From contig FLMG01001570.1 of NCBI GenBank assembly GCA_900088475.1, positions 125,030 to 189,029 of the forward strand: a DNA stretch of 64,000 nt. Reading direction: 5' to 3'. Made by a program: the position numbers and the translations under genes. Under the pieces are notes generated by a model. The model was given only the letters and a program-made list of their open reading frames with translations, searched no databases and was not told the origin of the DNA. Position 1 is the stretch's first letter, and each line of letters starts with the position of its first letter. The DNA comes from Hyphochytrium catenoides (lineage: Eukaryota; Sar; Hyphochytriomycetes; Hyphochytriales; Hyphochytriaceae). Of the stretch, positions 23,663 through 36,100 are shown piece by piece.

Positions 23663-24195
23663 CCAGGCCTCACTCTTTCACTTTCTTTATGCACATCCTT
23701 AGCGATTGTTTCGCCAAAGCTTTAATCCCGGTATTGAAGCCGTGGAGTTAGGACACAGATTCTTTGTATTCTGAGCCCACTTTTCACTTTCCTAGCCTTC
23801 TTTCAGCTCTTCATTTAGGCTTCAAAGAGAAGTCCGAGAGTAGTGGACGCTAAGCACTTGCCATTATTGGTCTCTTAACATTTATACATGGCTAGCTCTC
23901 ACTTGTATATACTCGGCAGCTGCATACTGCATACCCCTGACTCCTTGTTGTTTCTCTTCTCTTCGCTTTTCTCTCTTGACTCACATCGCTGTTAGCGGGA
24001 AGAGGTGCAAAGCTTTGACGAAGAATCTATGACGACAGGCCAGTAAATGGTCGATGCTTGTTTTCCTCTCCTTGAGGCCAAAAGGCCTCTCATATATTAT
24101 AACAAAGAAGTAGATACGTACACTAAGCACCTGCGAGAAATCTCAAAGTTAAGGTAGATGAGAATCATCCGGGTGCTCGACTTAGGCTATGAAGC
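23663..24195. other. Convergent intergenic region between TPI and the C2-array gene
   Basis: About 530 nt between two convergent stop codons. Nothing gene-like is visible. It presumably holds both 3' untranslated regions and polyadenylation signals. Confidence 0.5.
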
Positions 24196-27100
24196 CTACC
24201 GTTTACTGGCCACCGGCTTGTCTTTAGATCTCAGGGGCACGGTCTCCTTGACGGTAGCCTGAATCGCTGAACCTTGAGTCTTAGATTTAGCCTTAGAAGG
24301 TGGTGTTCCATCCGATTTCTTTTCTTGGTCCTCTTCTTCTGAACTCCATTCTTCCTCCTCTCCAACAGATTCTTCTCCTTCCTCATCACCTTCTTCTTCC
24401 TCGTCGTCTTCGCCGCTTTCGTCATCCTCACTCTCTCCAGCATCATCTTCCTCTTCCTCTTCGCCCTGTTCCTCATCATCGTCTTCCTCTCCCCCTGTCT
24501 CCGACTGTGAGTCCACTTTTTTCTGAAGAGATTTCTCGCTAACTCCCTTGTTTAGCTTTTGCTCTGGAGCTCCAGATCCTGAGGATGCATCTGCCGTCTT
24601 TGCTAGAGGCAGGTCAGGTCGGATATCTGCTAGACGCTTGATGGAAGATAGGGGAACACAAGCTGACTTATCGCCATCCTTGAAGTCAACAGCATAGGTA
24701 CCATCAGCATTAGCACAGGCAATCTTTCCCTCATACCACAGTCCATTGTCGTATTGAGCTGCCACGGCTTCTCCCACTAAAAACGAGACGGGCGCCGGAC
24801 CTTCCAGGGTAAATGTGAAGATCACCTGAACGCTGCCATATCCCTCCTTGCTTGGCTTTTCCAGACCATAATCTGCGAATGGAAGAGTGAACGACTGAGA
24901 GTGAGGAGACGGTAGAGAAAGGATCTCAGCCATGTTGACTAAGCAGCCAGCTATCAATCTATCTGGCAGGGGCCAGATCTGCTTGTCCATGATACGAAGA
25001 GCGAGTACTGCATTGTCTCCTTTCTTCACTTGTATTTGGGTCATGGCATTCTTGAAGACTGGGTTGCGGCCGGCCCCATCTTCGACATCACTCTCATAGT
25101 TGTGTCCTCCTAAAGTGAGCCGCACATAGGGGTCTTGCTCTCCAAAAGTCTCAACGTTATGAAGATTCTGTGCGGATTTGACCTCAATCATTATTTTGGC
25201 GTTACAGCCAAAGACAGCGGCCCCAGTATTATGTTCTTCTGCTAGGCTCTTGCTATCCATAAACTGGTAGGTGACGTCCACTGTGCCGCACTTGTTGGTT
25301 CCAGATGAGGTTGCAGTGGAAGAAGTTGGAGGAGGCTGAAGAAGATGAAACTTCTGCACCGGAGCTCCATCTTCCTCAGAGATAAATGGAGAGATATCTA
25401 CAGTGGCCGTTCCTATGAGCGCATTATTTACAAGTCTCTCCACATAAAAGTGCAGCTCCAACACGCTAGACATCCCCGGCACCAGTGAGAAGTCATGCAT
25501 CGCACTGGCAAACTCAGGGTTCACATCTCCCTCGTTGGCTTTGATCTCCCAGATCTGGTTCTGCTCCAGCTTCACCTTCACAATGATTGTTTGGTTGCTA
25601 CTCAAGCGAGGAAGGCCGTACGCTCTATTAAGCTGTATCCTAAGAGTACCCTTTCTTGCAATCTTGATGGTGTTCTGGACCTCCGTGCTCCCTATTTCTT
25701 CAGCTCTCTCAAAGGTAAGCGCTAGTTCTACCTTGCCAACGTCTCCAGGCTGTTTGAAGTCGTGATCCTTGAAGGGAAGGGAGAAGATGGTCTGGACCTT
25801 TTTCTCTTCTTCTACGACTGTACTGAGGTCGATTTTGGCTGCCCCACAAGGTGCCTCAGAGCCTACTAATACGGGACACTCCATCATTTCCAAGACGAGA
25901 ATGCTGCTACTTTGTCCAGGCACAACCGCAAAGTCATTCGTTACGTTGCGGAAGACAGGTGCCATCTTCCCTTCCTTCGCACTTGACCCTTTCCAGGGTT
26001 TATGATTATAGAGGAGGAAAGGGTAGATCTCCCCATCAGGGAACTTCCTATCGAGATCAAAGGCTCGGAGTACTTGCACTCGAAGGTTGCCTTTCTTCAT
26101 GAGAGGTCTCTCTAGGACATTCTGCTGCCTTTCCAGGACGTCTTTTGAGGTAAACCCGTGTCGAAGAGTGACGTACACTTTCTTGGTTCCTCCATCGGTC
26201 ATATCTGCCTCAGAGGGTCGTAGGTCGTAGGTTGCTTCTCTCACTGCTTCCTCGTTGTTGATAACTCCGTGCACGTCTATCTCACCAGACGCGGCAAGAG
26301 AGAAGGTCCCAAGGTGCCCTTTAGAGAAGAGACGAACTGTTATCTTGCCCTCTTCTGCTGTCCGCGTTCTAAATACGTGGCAGGAATTCTGCCAGGAAGG
26401 AGAATCTCCCTTCCGACTGAGCCCGGTAACGAAGCGGTCAGTGTTATAGATAAGCTTCGCATAGCATTCTGCCTTGTTATCGCTTTCTCCTTCAAGAAAG
26501 GCGCGGACAACCTCAACAAATAGTTCTCCTTCGCGTTTGACGGGCAACAGCACACTTTGCTGGAGCTCTTCGACGCTTCGGAAAGAAAGCCTAACGGTTA
26601 TCCTGCCATAGCTGCCGGGGGATGATAGAGAGAGATTGGGATAAAGTAGCTCAAAGGTATCTTCAATTCGCCCTCTTTCTCCCCCCGCCAGAGAAGTGAT
26701 ATCCACATCCGTGGCTCCAACCAATTCGTCAGAGGTTAGGCCCTTTCGATAGAGCCCAATTATCAAGTAGCCCTCTCCCTCTTTCTTTGTGGAGAAGTCA
26801 ACGACACAGTCGGTGAAGGTCACTCCTCTCTTATAGCCCACACTAGACTCCGACTTTTTACTCTCTCCGTTGTACACCATCATAGCGCAGTACTCCTGCC
26901 CTAGAAGAGAGCTTTGCTGGGGCAAGTCATACGCTTCCAAGACCTCAACCTGCAAAAGACCAGCACGGGAGAAGGAAGCCGCGGAGCGAGCAAGTCGTTT
27001 TTCACGTATGGATTCAGGCTCAAAAGAGAGAGAGACAGAGACCAAACCGTAGTCCCCTGCTTTGGAGAGTGTTTGGTCAGCAAAGCAGAGTCCCACAGTC

Positions 27101-30100
27101 TCTATGAGAGGCTTCCTCTCTTTGATCAAGTCTGACACATCTATCGCTGCAGCTCCTAGAGGCTCCATAGAGGTGAGAGAGGATAGGAGGATCTCTATGA
27201 CCAAGAGGCTGGAATCTCCTTTCTTCACATCAAAGTTGTGAGAGGCGAGATCAAAGGTAACAGCACTCCCTTTCTCTTTAGCTTTTTCTGACTCGAATTT
27301 CTTTCCAGAGAAGAGAAAGCGTGCAATCGCTGATCCTCCTCTCCTATCGTTGAAACCGAATGCGCGACTGACTTGCACACGGAGTGAACCACTCTCGTCG
27401 AGAGAGGTTCCTTTAGTCACTCCAGAAAGAGCAGAAAGGGCTTCTGAGTCCGTGAAAGATAGAGATAGCTCCAACCATCCCATGTCCTCCCGTTTGCTCA
27501 GAGCTGTATCGGCATAGTCCAGTCGAATTAGCATCTCTTTCCGTTCGTTATGCTTGGCTGTGTTAACAAACTGAGCTAAACCTATCTGGGTTGCTCCTAG
27601 CACTTGGTCAATTGCCAACATCTCCCTTTCCCTCAACCTGACAACCAAGCGACCAGGTTTGTTGGGGAGAACTGTGAACGTACTGGCAGCATAGTTGAAC
27701 TCAGGAGAGCTATGCTGGCTGACGGTCACGCCGGACTTATATGGAGGATTCTCAGCTAGGTAGAGCTCCACATAAAGTTCCCCACGCTTCTTTATGTCAA
27801 ATCCTCTATTCACAATGATTGTCAATCTACCTTTCCTCTGGAACATTGCTTCTATCCCTTCTCTCTGTTGTTGAATAACATCCTCTGGCAAAAACTCTAC
27901 TTTCAGCTGCACTTTCCCAGCCATACCGGCTCTGGTGAGGTCTGCATCGAGGAAGTTGAGGATCGGAGATAAAGAAAGTGCTTTTCCGGAGTTGACCGCA
28001 GAGGAAATGTCCAGTTCGGTAGCTCCTATGATGGTGTCCTTCGTCGCGTTGTCATCGTACACTAAGAGGCGAAGAAGCCCCATTTCTCCTTTCTGGATAC
28101 GAAACACATGCTTAGCATCCGGGAACTTGACGGCTCTCCCTCCATCTCGCACTGCGGTAGAACGGAACGATTGACCATTGAGCTCGAACTGCAGAAATGG
28201 ATCTTGCTTCCACAATTTGTCTACCTCTCGAAGATCGTATGCTGTCTCGGCATGCACTAGAATGGCGCCTGACTGGTTAAACGGGGCAGCTATCATGCTC
28301 TTTTTCTCCATTTCGTTCTTGTCCTCGAATGAAAGAGACACGACCACCTTTCCATCCACAGGTTGGGTTCTCCCTTTGCCACTCGCCATCACTTCGTCGG
28401 AGTGAGATAAAGAGAACACTTTGTCCTCGATCTTTGCGCCATCATTGACCACTTCAGCCACACTAAGGCTCACTTCGCCAATTACGGTCTGCTGTCCTAA
28501 CCCCAGTTGATCAACGATCCGGACAATGAGGCGGTCCGGATCTCCTTTCTTCAAGTCCAGGCGGAAGTGACTGCTGTTGAAAGAAGGATTCCTGTCCCCA
28601 TTATTACAGACGGAGCTTGACAACTCCTGGTGACCAAAGATCACCCTCACCAACGGGTCTTGAGTCCCTAGATGTCGAACCACTGGAAGATCGAAAGCTC
28701 GAGGAACGCTTACATAGAGTACTCCTTCCTTCTCTAGAGGCCTGCCCATGGCGGCCTCCCTTTGCTTCTGCAAGGGATCCACGAATGCAAAGGAGAGCTC
28801 TATTCTGCCGAGGTCATTCTTCTGCTTTCTAAGAGCTTCATCCTCATGAGTCAGCATAAAGGTCTCCCTTAATGTTCGCTTGGTCGACATGACTCTCGTT
28901 AAAATATCAGTGAGATCCAATTGACAGGCGCCGATGAGAGAGTCGCTTAGCACATTGTGGTCCCTTACCCTGACTACAAGCTTGCCACTGTCTCCCTGTC
29001 GAAGAGTAAAATTCCTCACTGCATTGCGGAACAAAGGATTTGTTCCTGCATCTTCAGCAGTCTCTGAATGCCAGGGAGGGTGGTCTCCAAGAAGAAGCTC
29101 AACATACGGATCTTGCTTACCCAACGCCTGAATATTGCGAAGGTCAAAGGCACGGTGGGCAGTTATGGTCAGCTCCCCATCAACAGGAATCCGGGAAACG
29201 ATCTCGTTTTGCTTTTCCTCAGCTCCGGATAACAAACGGAAACGCAGCTCCACACTGCCGCTCCCTCCTTCGACCACCATATCAGGATCCTTGTACTCGA
29301 GAGGGAAGGAAACAGTCTTCTCTCTCAATCCGCTGTTTAGCTGTTGTGAGCCCAGCTCGCGCACTATTCCGGCCAGGCCGATCTGTGTCGCTGAGATAAC
29401 GCTATCGCTAACAATTCCTCCTCCCATGGCGTACACCTGGAGTCGCCCACTCTCACCCTCTCGTACAGGCAGCTCTGTGACAGCGTTCGAAAAAGACGGG
29501 GAGACAAGGTGCTGGCTTTGTCTATCCGTCTCGAAGACATGCTCTCCTTCTCTCCCGATCAGCTTAAAGTAACGAGTTGCTTTCTGCAGCTTGGAAGGAG
29601 CTGGAAGGTCCCATGCCCTCTCCACCTGGATGAAGAGTTTTCCATTGCAGTCGAAGGGTTCTAAGACCAACTCCCGTCGTCGGTCTGCCTCGTCCTGAAA
29701 ATCCAGAAGAAGCTCTACCTTACCACAGCTTCCGGGGATCTTCATTTCGACATCCTGCGGTAAATAGTTGGAAGGGAACAAGAGACACAGATTGAGCGGA
29801 AACGATAAGAGTGAGGAGGAAAGAAAGGACGACCACCCGGACCGGGCGTTGTTGAGAGTAAAGATGTAATAAGAAGCGGTGTAAGAAGCTTAAGAAGACG
29901 AGGAGAGAGGCTGTGACTCTGGTAATCGTAGAAACAGACAGGCAGACAGACTGGCATATAATAACTGACTCGAAGCCGTCTAGAAAGGCTGCTTATGTTG
30001 GCACAAATTTGGCCAATCGTCAACCAGGAGGACCGAATGCATAAAATAAAGCGATAGAAACAAGTTGTCCGCACCTGGTAGTCCAAGTCTATTGTGAGCC

Positions 30101-33100
30101 TCATCTTGCCGGTTTTAGAGGTTGCTTCCCCCAGCCCTACCTCGGCTACTCCTATAACCTTATCAGTCAGAGTGTTATAGTCTATGACACGCACCACCAT
30201 CCTCCCGCTTTCTCCACTTCTCACTTTAAACTCCTTAACTGCGTTAGAAAAAATGGGTGAGGTGCCACCGTCTTCGGCAACCGATGTCTTGAAAACCTGT
30301 CCGAGAAAGAGCAGCATCACGTACGGATCTTGCTTGCCTATGGTTTGAACTATTCGGAGATCGTATGCCTTGACCACTTCCACGCGTAGCTTGCCTCCCT
30401 TAATTATGGGAGTCTCAAGTCTCTGCTTCCTTTCTCGCACCTCGTTGTCGCTAAGGAAGGACAAGAAGAGATCAATCTGCCCATAGTCTCCTGGTTTCTC
30501 CAACTTCTCATCAGCGAATCGAAGGGGAAGAGACATGGTCATTTGAGGAAGAGTACTTTGACTGTTGTTGACTATGTCAGCGACGGAAAGAGCCCCAACC
30601 CCGAGCACCGGATTGTGAGCTAGAGCATCGCTCTTCACAACCACCAGAAAACGGCTGAGGTCTCCATCTTCTACTATGAAATCCGTTGTAGCATTAGGGA
30701 AGTGAGGAGTTTGTCCTCCGTCTTCCACTACGCCGCTTCGGTAAACGTGAGAGTTGAACAAGAACTTTACATATATGTCCTGTCGTACGAAGCTAATCAA
30801 GGAAGCTTGAGGTAGGTTGTACGCCTTCAAGGCCTGCACAGTCAGGCGGCCCGGACGGCTAAGTGGTACAGGAGGTGGTATGAAGCTCTGCATGGCAGCG
30901 GCGCTGACGAAGGAAAGAGATACTTCTACACTTCCAAAAGCTCCTTTGCTCCGCATTTTCTCATCGCTATAGATCAGCTCCACGACGTGAGAGAAAACGT
31001 CTATTCTGTCTCTTGCGTTGCCGTCCACTGGTCTTGTTGCTCTCTCCTTCTGCTCCATGATTAATTTCTGAACATTCAGTTCTGCCACTCCAATGAGTGT
31101 ATCCATTAGCGGTCCACTATCGAAGACATACAGCAAAAGGCGGCTCTCTGTTCCGTTTTTTGCCTTAAACGAATGAGTCCCCTGCCTGAAAATGGGGTTG
31201 CGTCCTCCATCTTCGGCGATATCAGTTTTGAACTTCTGGCCACTAATATAGAGTTGTACGTAAGGATCCTGTTGCTTTTCCACCTCTTTGAGGTTCAAAC
31301 AGCGATGAACGCAGACGGTCAAAACTCCATCTTCGTCAAAGAGGTCGGCCGCAGATGAGGCTGCCAAAAGTTCCTCTGGCTGGATAAAGGTCAGACGCAA
31401 GTTCACAGTACCACATGGCTCTCTTTTCGACAAAGCAAGATCAGCATATGACAGTGGAATACTTAGCTCTATTGGAGCTCCTTTCTCTTGGCTCACTAAG
31501 ATTGCCCAGGCCAAGCCAAACTGAGCCACTCCCAAGACATTGGCTGAAAGTGTTCCAGGTGCCAGAGCATGGAGGAGCAGACGCCCGCTTTGGCCTTTTG
31601 CGATGGAGAACTCGTGCACCGCGTTCAGAGAGGAAAAGTTTGGGGCCGTTCCTTCTCCTTGTGCAACTGGTGTCTCATAACGTGTCTCTCCTAGGAGCAA
31701 GCGGATGAGACAATCCTGAGGGCGAAGGAGGACATCCGAAACCTTGTTCTGTAGGTTTTTGAGTCCGTACGCCTGAAGCACCTCAAGCCTTAACCTTCCT
31801 GAGCAGGCGAAGGGCTCATTTACGTCATTCTCTTCCGCAAGAGCCTTCTCATCCAGAAACTGCAAAGAAACCTCTACCTGCCCACAGCTTCCTTTTTCTT
31901 TCTCTTTGACTCCTGTGTGAGTTGGCTCTAGCTCATAGACACTAACATTTGCTCTTTCCACGGACGTTCCTAAGACGATCTCGTCAAGCGGTATCCGACA
32001 ACCACCAATCAGAGAGTCAAACAATGCGTTGGCGTCCATAACTTTTACCAGCAGAACGGCTGGATCGCCTATCTTCACCTTAAAATCTGTACATGCCGAG
32101 GAGAAGATAGGGTTCCGGCCGCCATCGATTGTAGCGGAACTTCTGAAGGATTCGGAGCCAAAGACAAGATGAACATATGGATCCTACGTAGAGGGACAAG
32201 AGAAGGAAGTATCGTGATACAGCTTTAGACCCCTAGGCGCTGGGAGCGAACTGACAGACGCGTGGCAGAAAGGAAATGGACGGTAGACGGAGAACCAAAA
32301 TGAAGGACGACAAAAGGCGACGACAAAAGGCACCTACCTGTGTTTGCCCAGTTATCTCAACGTTGCGTAAGTTGGTCGCTCTTGTCACGTTCACTCGCAA
32401 TAGCCCTGGCTGGTCCAGGGTCTTCCTCAATCTTGCCTCTCTCCGGAGCTCATCTTGTCCCTTAAAGGAAAAGCAGAGCTCAATCTTACCGCACAGCTTC
32501 GGCTTTGTGAGTTGCAAGTCTTGGTACTCAAGGTCTACGGCCGTCTGGAGGACGTGGCGGGATCCGTTGACGACATCTGATAGTGCAATAAGCGTAGCAC
32601 CTCTGACAGGATCCTAACGATAAGAGGGCCAGAAACAACTATTAGAATGGTTGATAGAAAGCTCGTCATTGTAGAGATTGCAAAACGCGCCCCAAAGACC
32701 CGCAACATTAGCAAGTCGAGTTCACAGGGCAACTTGTGACCATGAGCAAAAACTGTAGAATGCCCTGGTCGGTGGACAGATAATAAGAGTGTCCGAGAAC
32801 ATGCAAGCAGGCAGCTTCTCCCTGGCGTGAATAAGATGCCTTACATTGAGCAAACTGTCCTCCACCAGGATGAGCTTTAGAGCGCCAGCTTCTCCCTTTT
32901 TGACCTCCAGGAATAAGTTCTGCTCCTCCGTGAACTCCCCTTGACCATCCTGGACTGCCACCATTCCGCTCTTCAGTTCCTGTTCACCAAAGAAGAGCCT
33001 CACGTAGTATTTTTTGGAGCTGGGAAACATTGTAGAGGAGGAGAGAAGGCCCCTATTCTCTTCAAGCTGCATGAGGCGGAGGATCTGAACTTTGACCTGC

Positions 33101-36100
33101 CCCTCCTTCTCAAGCATCCTGTACGCCCGCTAGAAACATTGAAGAAAATTAGTCTTCGGAGGCACCGGCACAAGACAGAAGCTTAGCACGATGGGATCTC
33201 AAGGAAAAAGAGGGCGCGAATCGCCCAAAATAAGGCTAGTTCCCTATGATGCGCGATTGACAGGAGAGACACGGGAGCGCCTAAGCCTTGTAATGGCAAT
33301 GAGGCAACAGCAGCAAGGACAGCAAGGAGAGATTTTCTCTGTACCTGCTGCTTGTGTACGGTCTCAAGGGTGAGGAAGGCCAAAGAGAGCTGCACTCTCC
33401 CGCGATCTTCTCTCTTCGACAGCTCAAGATCCGTAAAGTCCAGTGGATATAAGCCCTTTTCCTCTTTTCCTTCCTTTCCTCCTTCCAGGCAACGTGATAA
33501 TCCAATCTGCGTTGCCCCAATGAGCTTATTCTCTCCAACGGTGTCCTTATCATAGACTCGGACTAGGAGCGTTGCCAAGTCTCCTATTTTCAGCTCAAAG
33601 TCATGAGTCTCATTGTGGAATACAGGGTTACGTCCTCCGTTAATGACTGGCTTTGTTCTGTATACCTGAGAGCCATGCAAGATCTCCACGTATGGGTCCT
33701 GTGGGCAGGATTTCAGTAGAGGCGGCTCAAAAAAGTGCAGGGTAAAAGCACTACTAGCTGCATTTCAAACGTGAGGAGACAAGAGTAGAAAGGAAGGAGA
33801 TAACTAAGAGGCGTAGAAGGAAATGGGGAAAACGATAGGTGAGCCACGGCTGAGGGAGGGCAAGGACCATAGCTGCATTGAAGCTCGTTGACGAGTTCTC
33901 CAACGTTTGTCGATATTTGCTTCTCACCTGCTTTCCTATTGACTCCACATCCTTGAGATCCACACAGCTGTGGACCTGCACCCGAACCACTCCAGCCATC
34001 TTAACTACCTTGCCCAATTCTTGATGACGAGCAGCCGTTGCCTCGTCCATGAAGGAGATGCTTAGTTCCAATCTACCTTTCCCTTCCCGTTTCCTCATGT
34101 CCAGGTCCTTGTACTCGAGAGGAACAGTGAAGGTCTTTTCCCCTTGATCAATACCTCCCTCTCCTGCTCCGATATAGGGCTCTATGCTAATCGCTGTGCA
34201 GCCTATAAGGGAATCTCTCAAGTTGTTATCGTCCCAAAGGCGTAGGAGGAGCTGTCCACTTTCTCCTTTCTTTACAAAAAAGTCATGGATGACGTTAGGA
34301 AAGACAGGGTTCTCACCACCATCTTCTGCTACCTCTCCCCTGTATTTCTCCTTTCCTAGCTGCATTTGGACATATGGGTCCTGCTTGCCCACCAGCTGTC
34401 CTTCCTGCAAGCCAAAAGCACGGTGAACCTGAACGCGCACTACTCCAGAGCGCGAGACGGGGCGTAGAGAATCCTCCTTTTCTTTGAGAGCTACCTCGTC
34501 AATGAAGGAGAAAAGCAGCTCTATTTTGCCACACTTCATAGGCTTCCGCAACGCCGTATCAGCGAAGTCGAGCTCATAGACTTGCTTCAGGGAGGAATGG
34601 TTGGTTGATCTGGAGGAAGAAATGGCTTCCAGAATGTGTGCAAGGCCGATTTCCGTGGCGCCAATCACAGAGTCTTTCACGGCATTCTCATCCATAACTT
34701 GGACTACCATCCTTCCAGGGTCTCCTTTCTTGAGAGAGAACAGAGTGGTTGCGTTGCTGAACGAGGGATAGCGACCTCCATTTTCTGCTGTCTCACTCCT
34801 GAAGCGCTGTTCAAGGTATTGAAGCTTAACAAATGGATCCTGACTGCCTAACAGCTGCACATCTCGGAGGTCAAAACATCGCAAGATCTGGACCTGAAGT
34901 TCACCAGACAGAGGGATTGGCGCGTTGCATTCCTCTCTCTTCTTAAGCACTTCTTCGCCTATGAACGCGAGGGAGAGCTCTATCTTGCCATTCTTTCCTC
35001 TGTATTGCAAATCATAGTCCGAGAAGTCCAGGTCATAGATATCCCTTCGTTCCGTTCTTCCATCTCCAGGTTCCCCATTTACTAGCTCGGACAAGCCCAG
35101 CTCTAAGCATCCAATTACCGAATCAGCCAGATTATTGTCGTCTAGCACGCGGACAATGAGACGGCCAGAGTCTCCCTTCTTGACCTGAAAGTCATGACAT
35201 GCATTGGCAAATACAGGGTTTCTCCCTCCATCCTCGGCAGTAGCAGTTTTCCACTTGTTGTCTCCCAGCTGCATCGCGACGTACGGGTCCTGTTCTCCTA
35301 GGATCTGAACTTGTTTCAGGTCGTAACACCTAAGCGCCTCCACTCTGACAATGCCGTTTCTCTCTAAAGGTTTCTCTAGATTTGTCCGCCGCTGTATAAT
35401 TGTTTCGTCTAGAAAGGACAAAGAAAGGAGAAGTACTGAGTGGGGTTCCTGAGTCTCTTGTCCCTTGTGATCGACAAGCAGCAGCTCACAAGGGAGCTGC
35501 ACCGACTTGCCGGCGTTTAGGGTGTCTGCTAGGCCAAGACTAACTTGTGCCACTATCTTGCCACTTCCGTCCGTGGATATCAGTTGCGCAGTAAGGCGGC
35601 CACAATCTCCCTTTTGAAGGAGAAAGTTTCCCCAACCCTTAAGAGATATGGTAGACTTGCCCTCCGGCCCCACTGCGAAGTGTTCTGACTCGCATGTCCC
35701 TGTGCCTAAGTTGAAAACTAGCTTATAACTTCCTGATATCGGTAGAGAGCTAGAAGTGCTTGACTGTTGCTCATCTTGTGGTCGGCCCTTCTTCAGCTGA
35801 AGACTCAAGGGCTGCAATCTGAGGTGCCCACCATGATTAATCTTACGGCTCAGCTCTTGTTTCCGTCTCCGCTCTCGTTCTTCCTCTAAGGAGATTTCCA
35901 GCTTGACCTTTCCAGTTAACTGGGGGCAGAAGAGCTCGACATCGGCAAACTCTAGGGGTACGTCCACCTCTGTTTGCCTCCTTCCGTCCTGTAACATGGT
36001 GGCTACGCCCAAGAACCCAGATCCGAGGTGCACTTTCTCCGCCTTTCTCTCGCTGTGGCCGTAGACATGAATCCGGACAAGACCGGCAGCATTCATTTTC

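Noticed and set aside
24231-24542. Short frames antisense or out of frame to the acidic tail of the C2 giant
   Set aside because: They are shadows of GAG/GAA-rich coding sequence in other frames.
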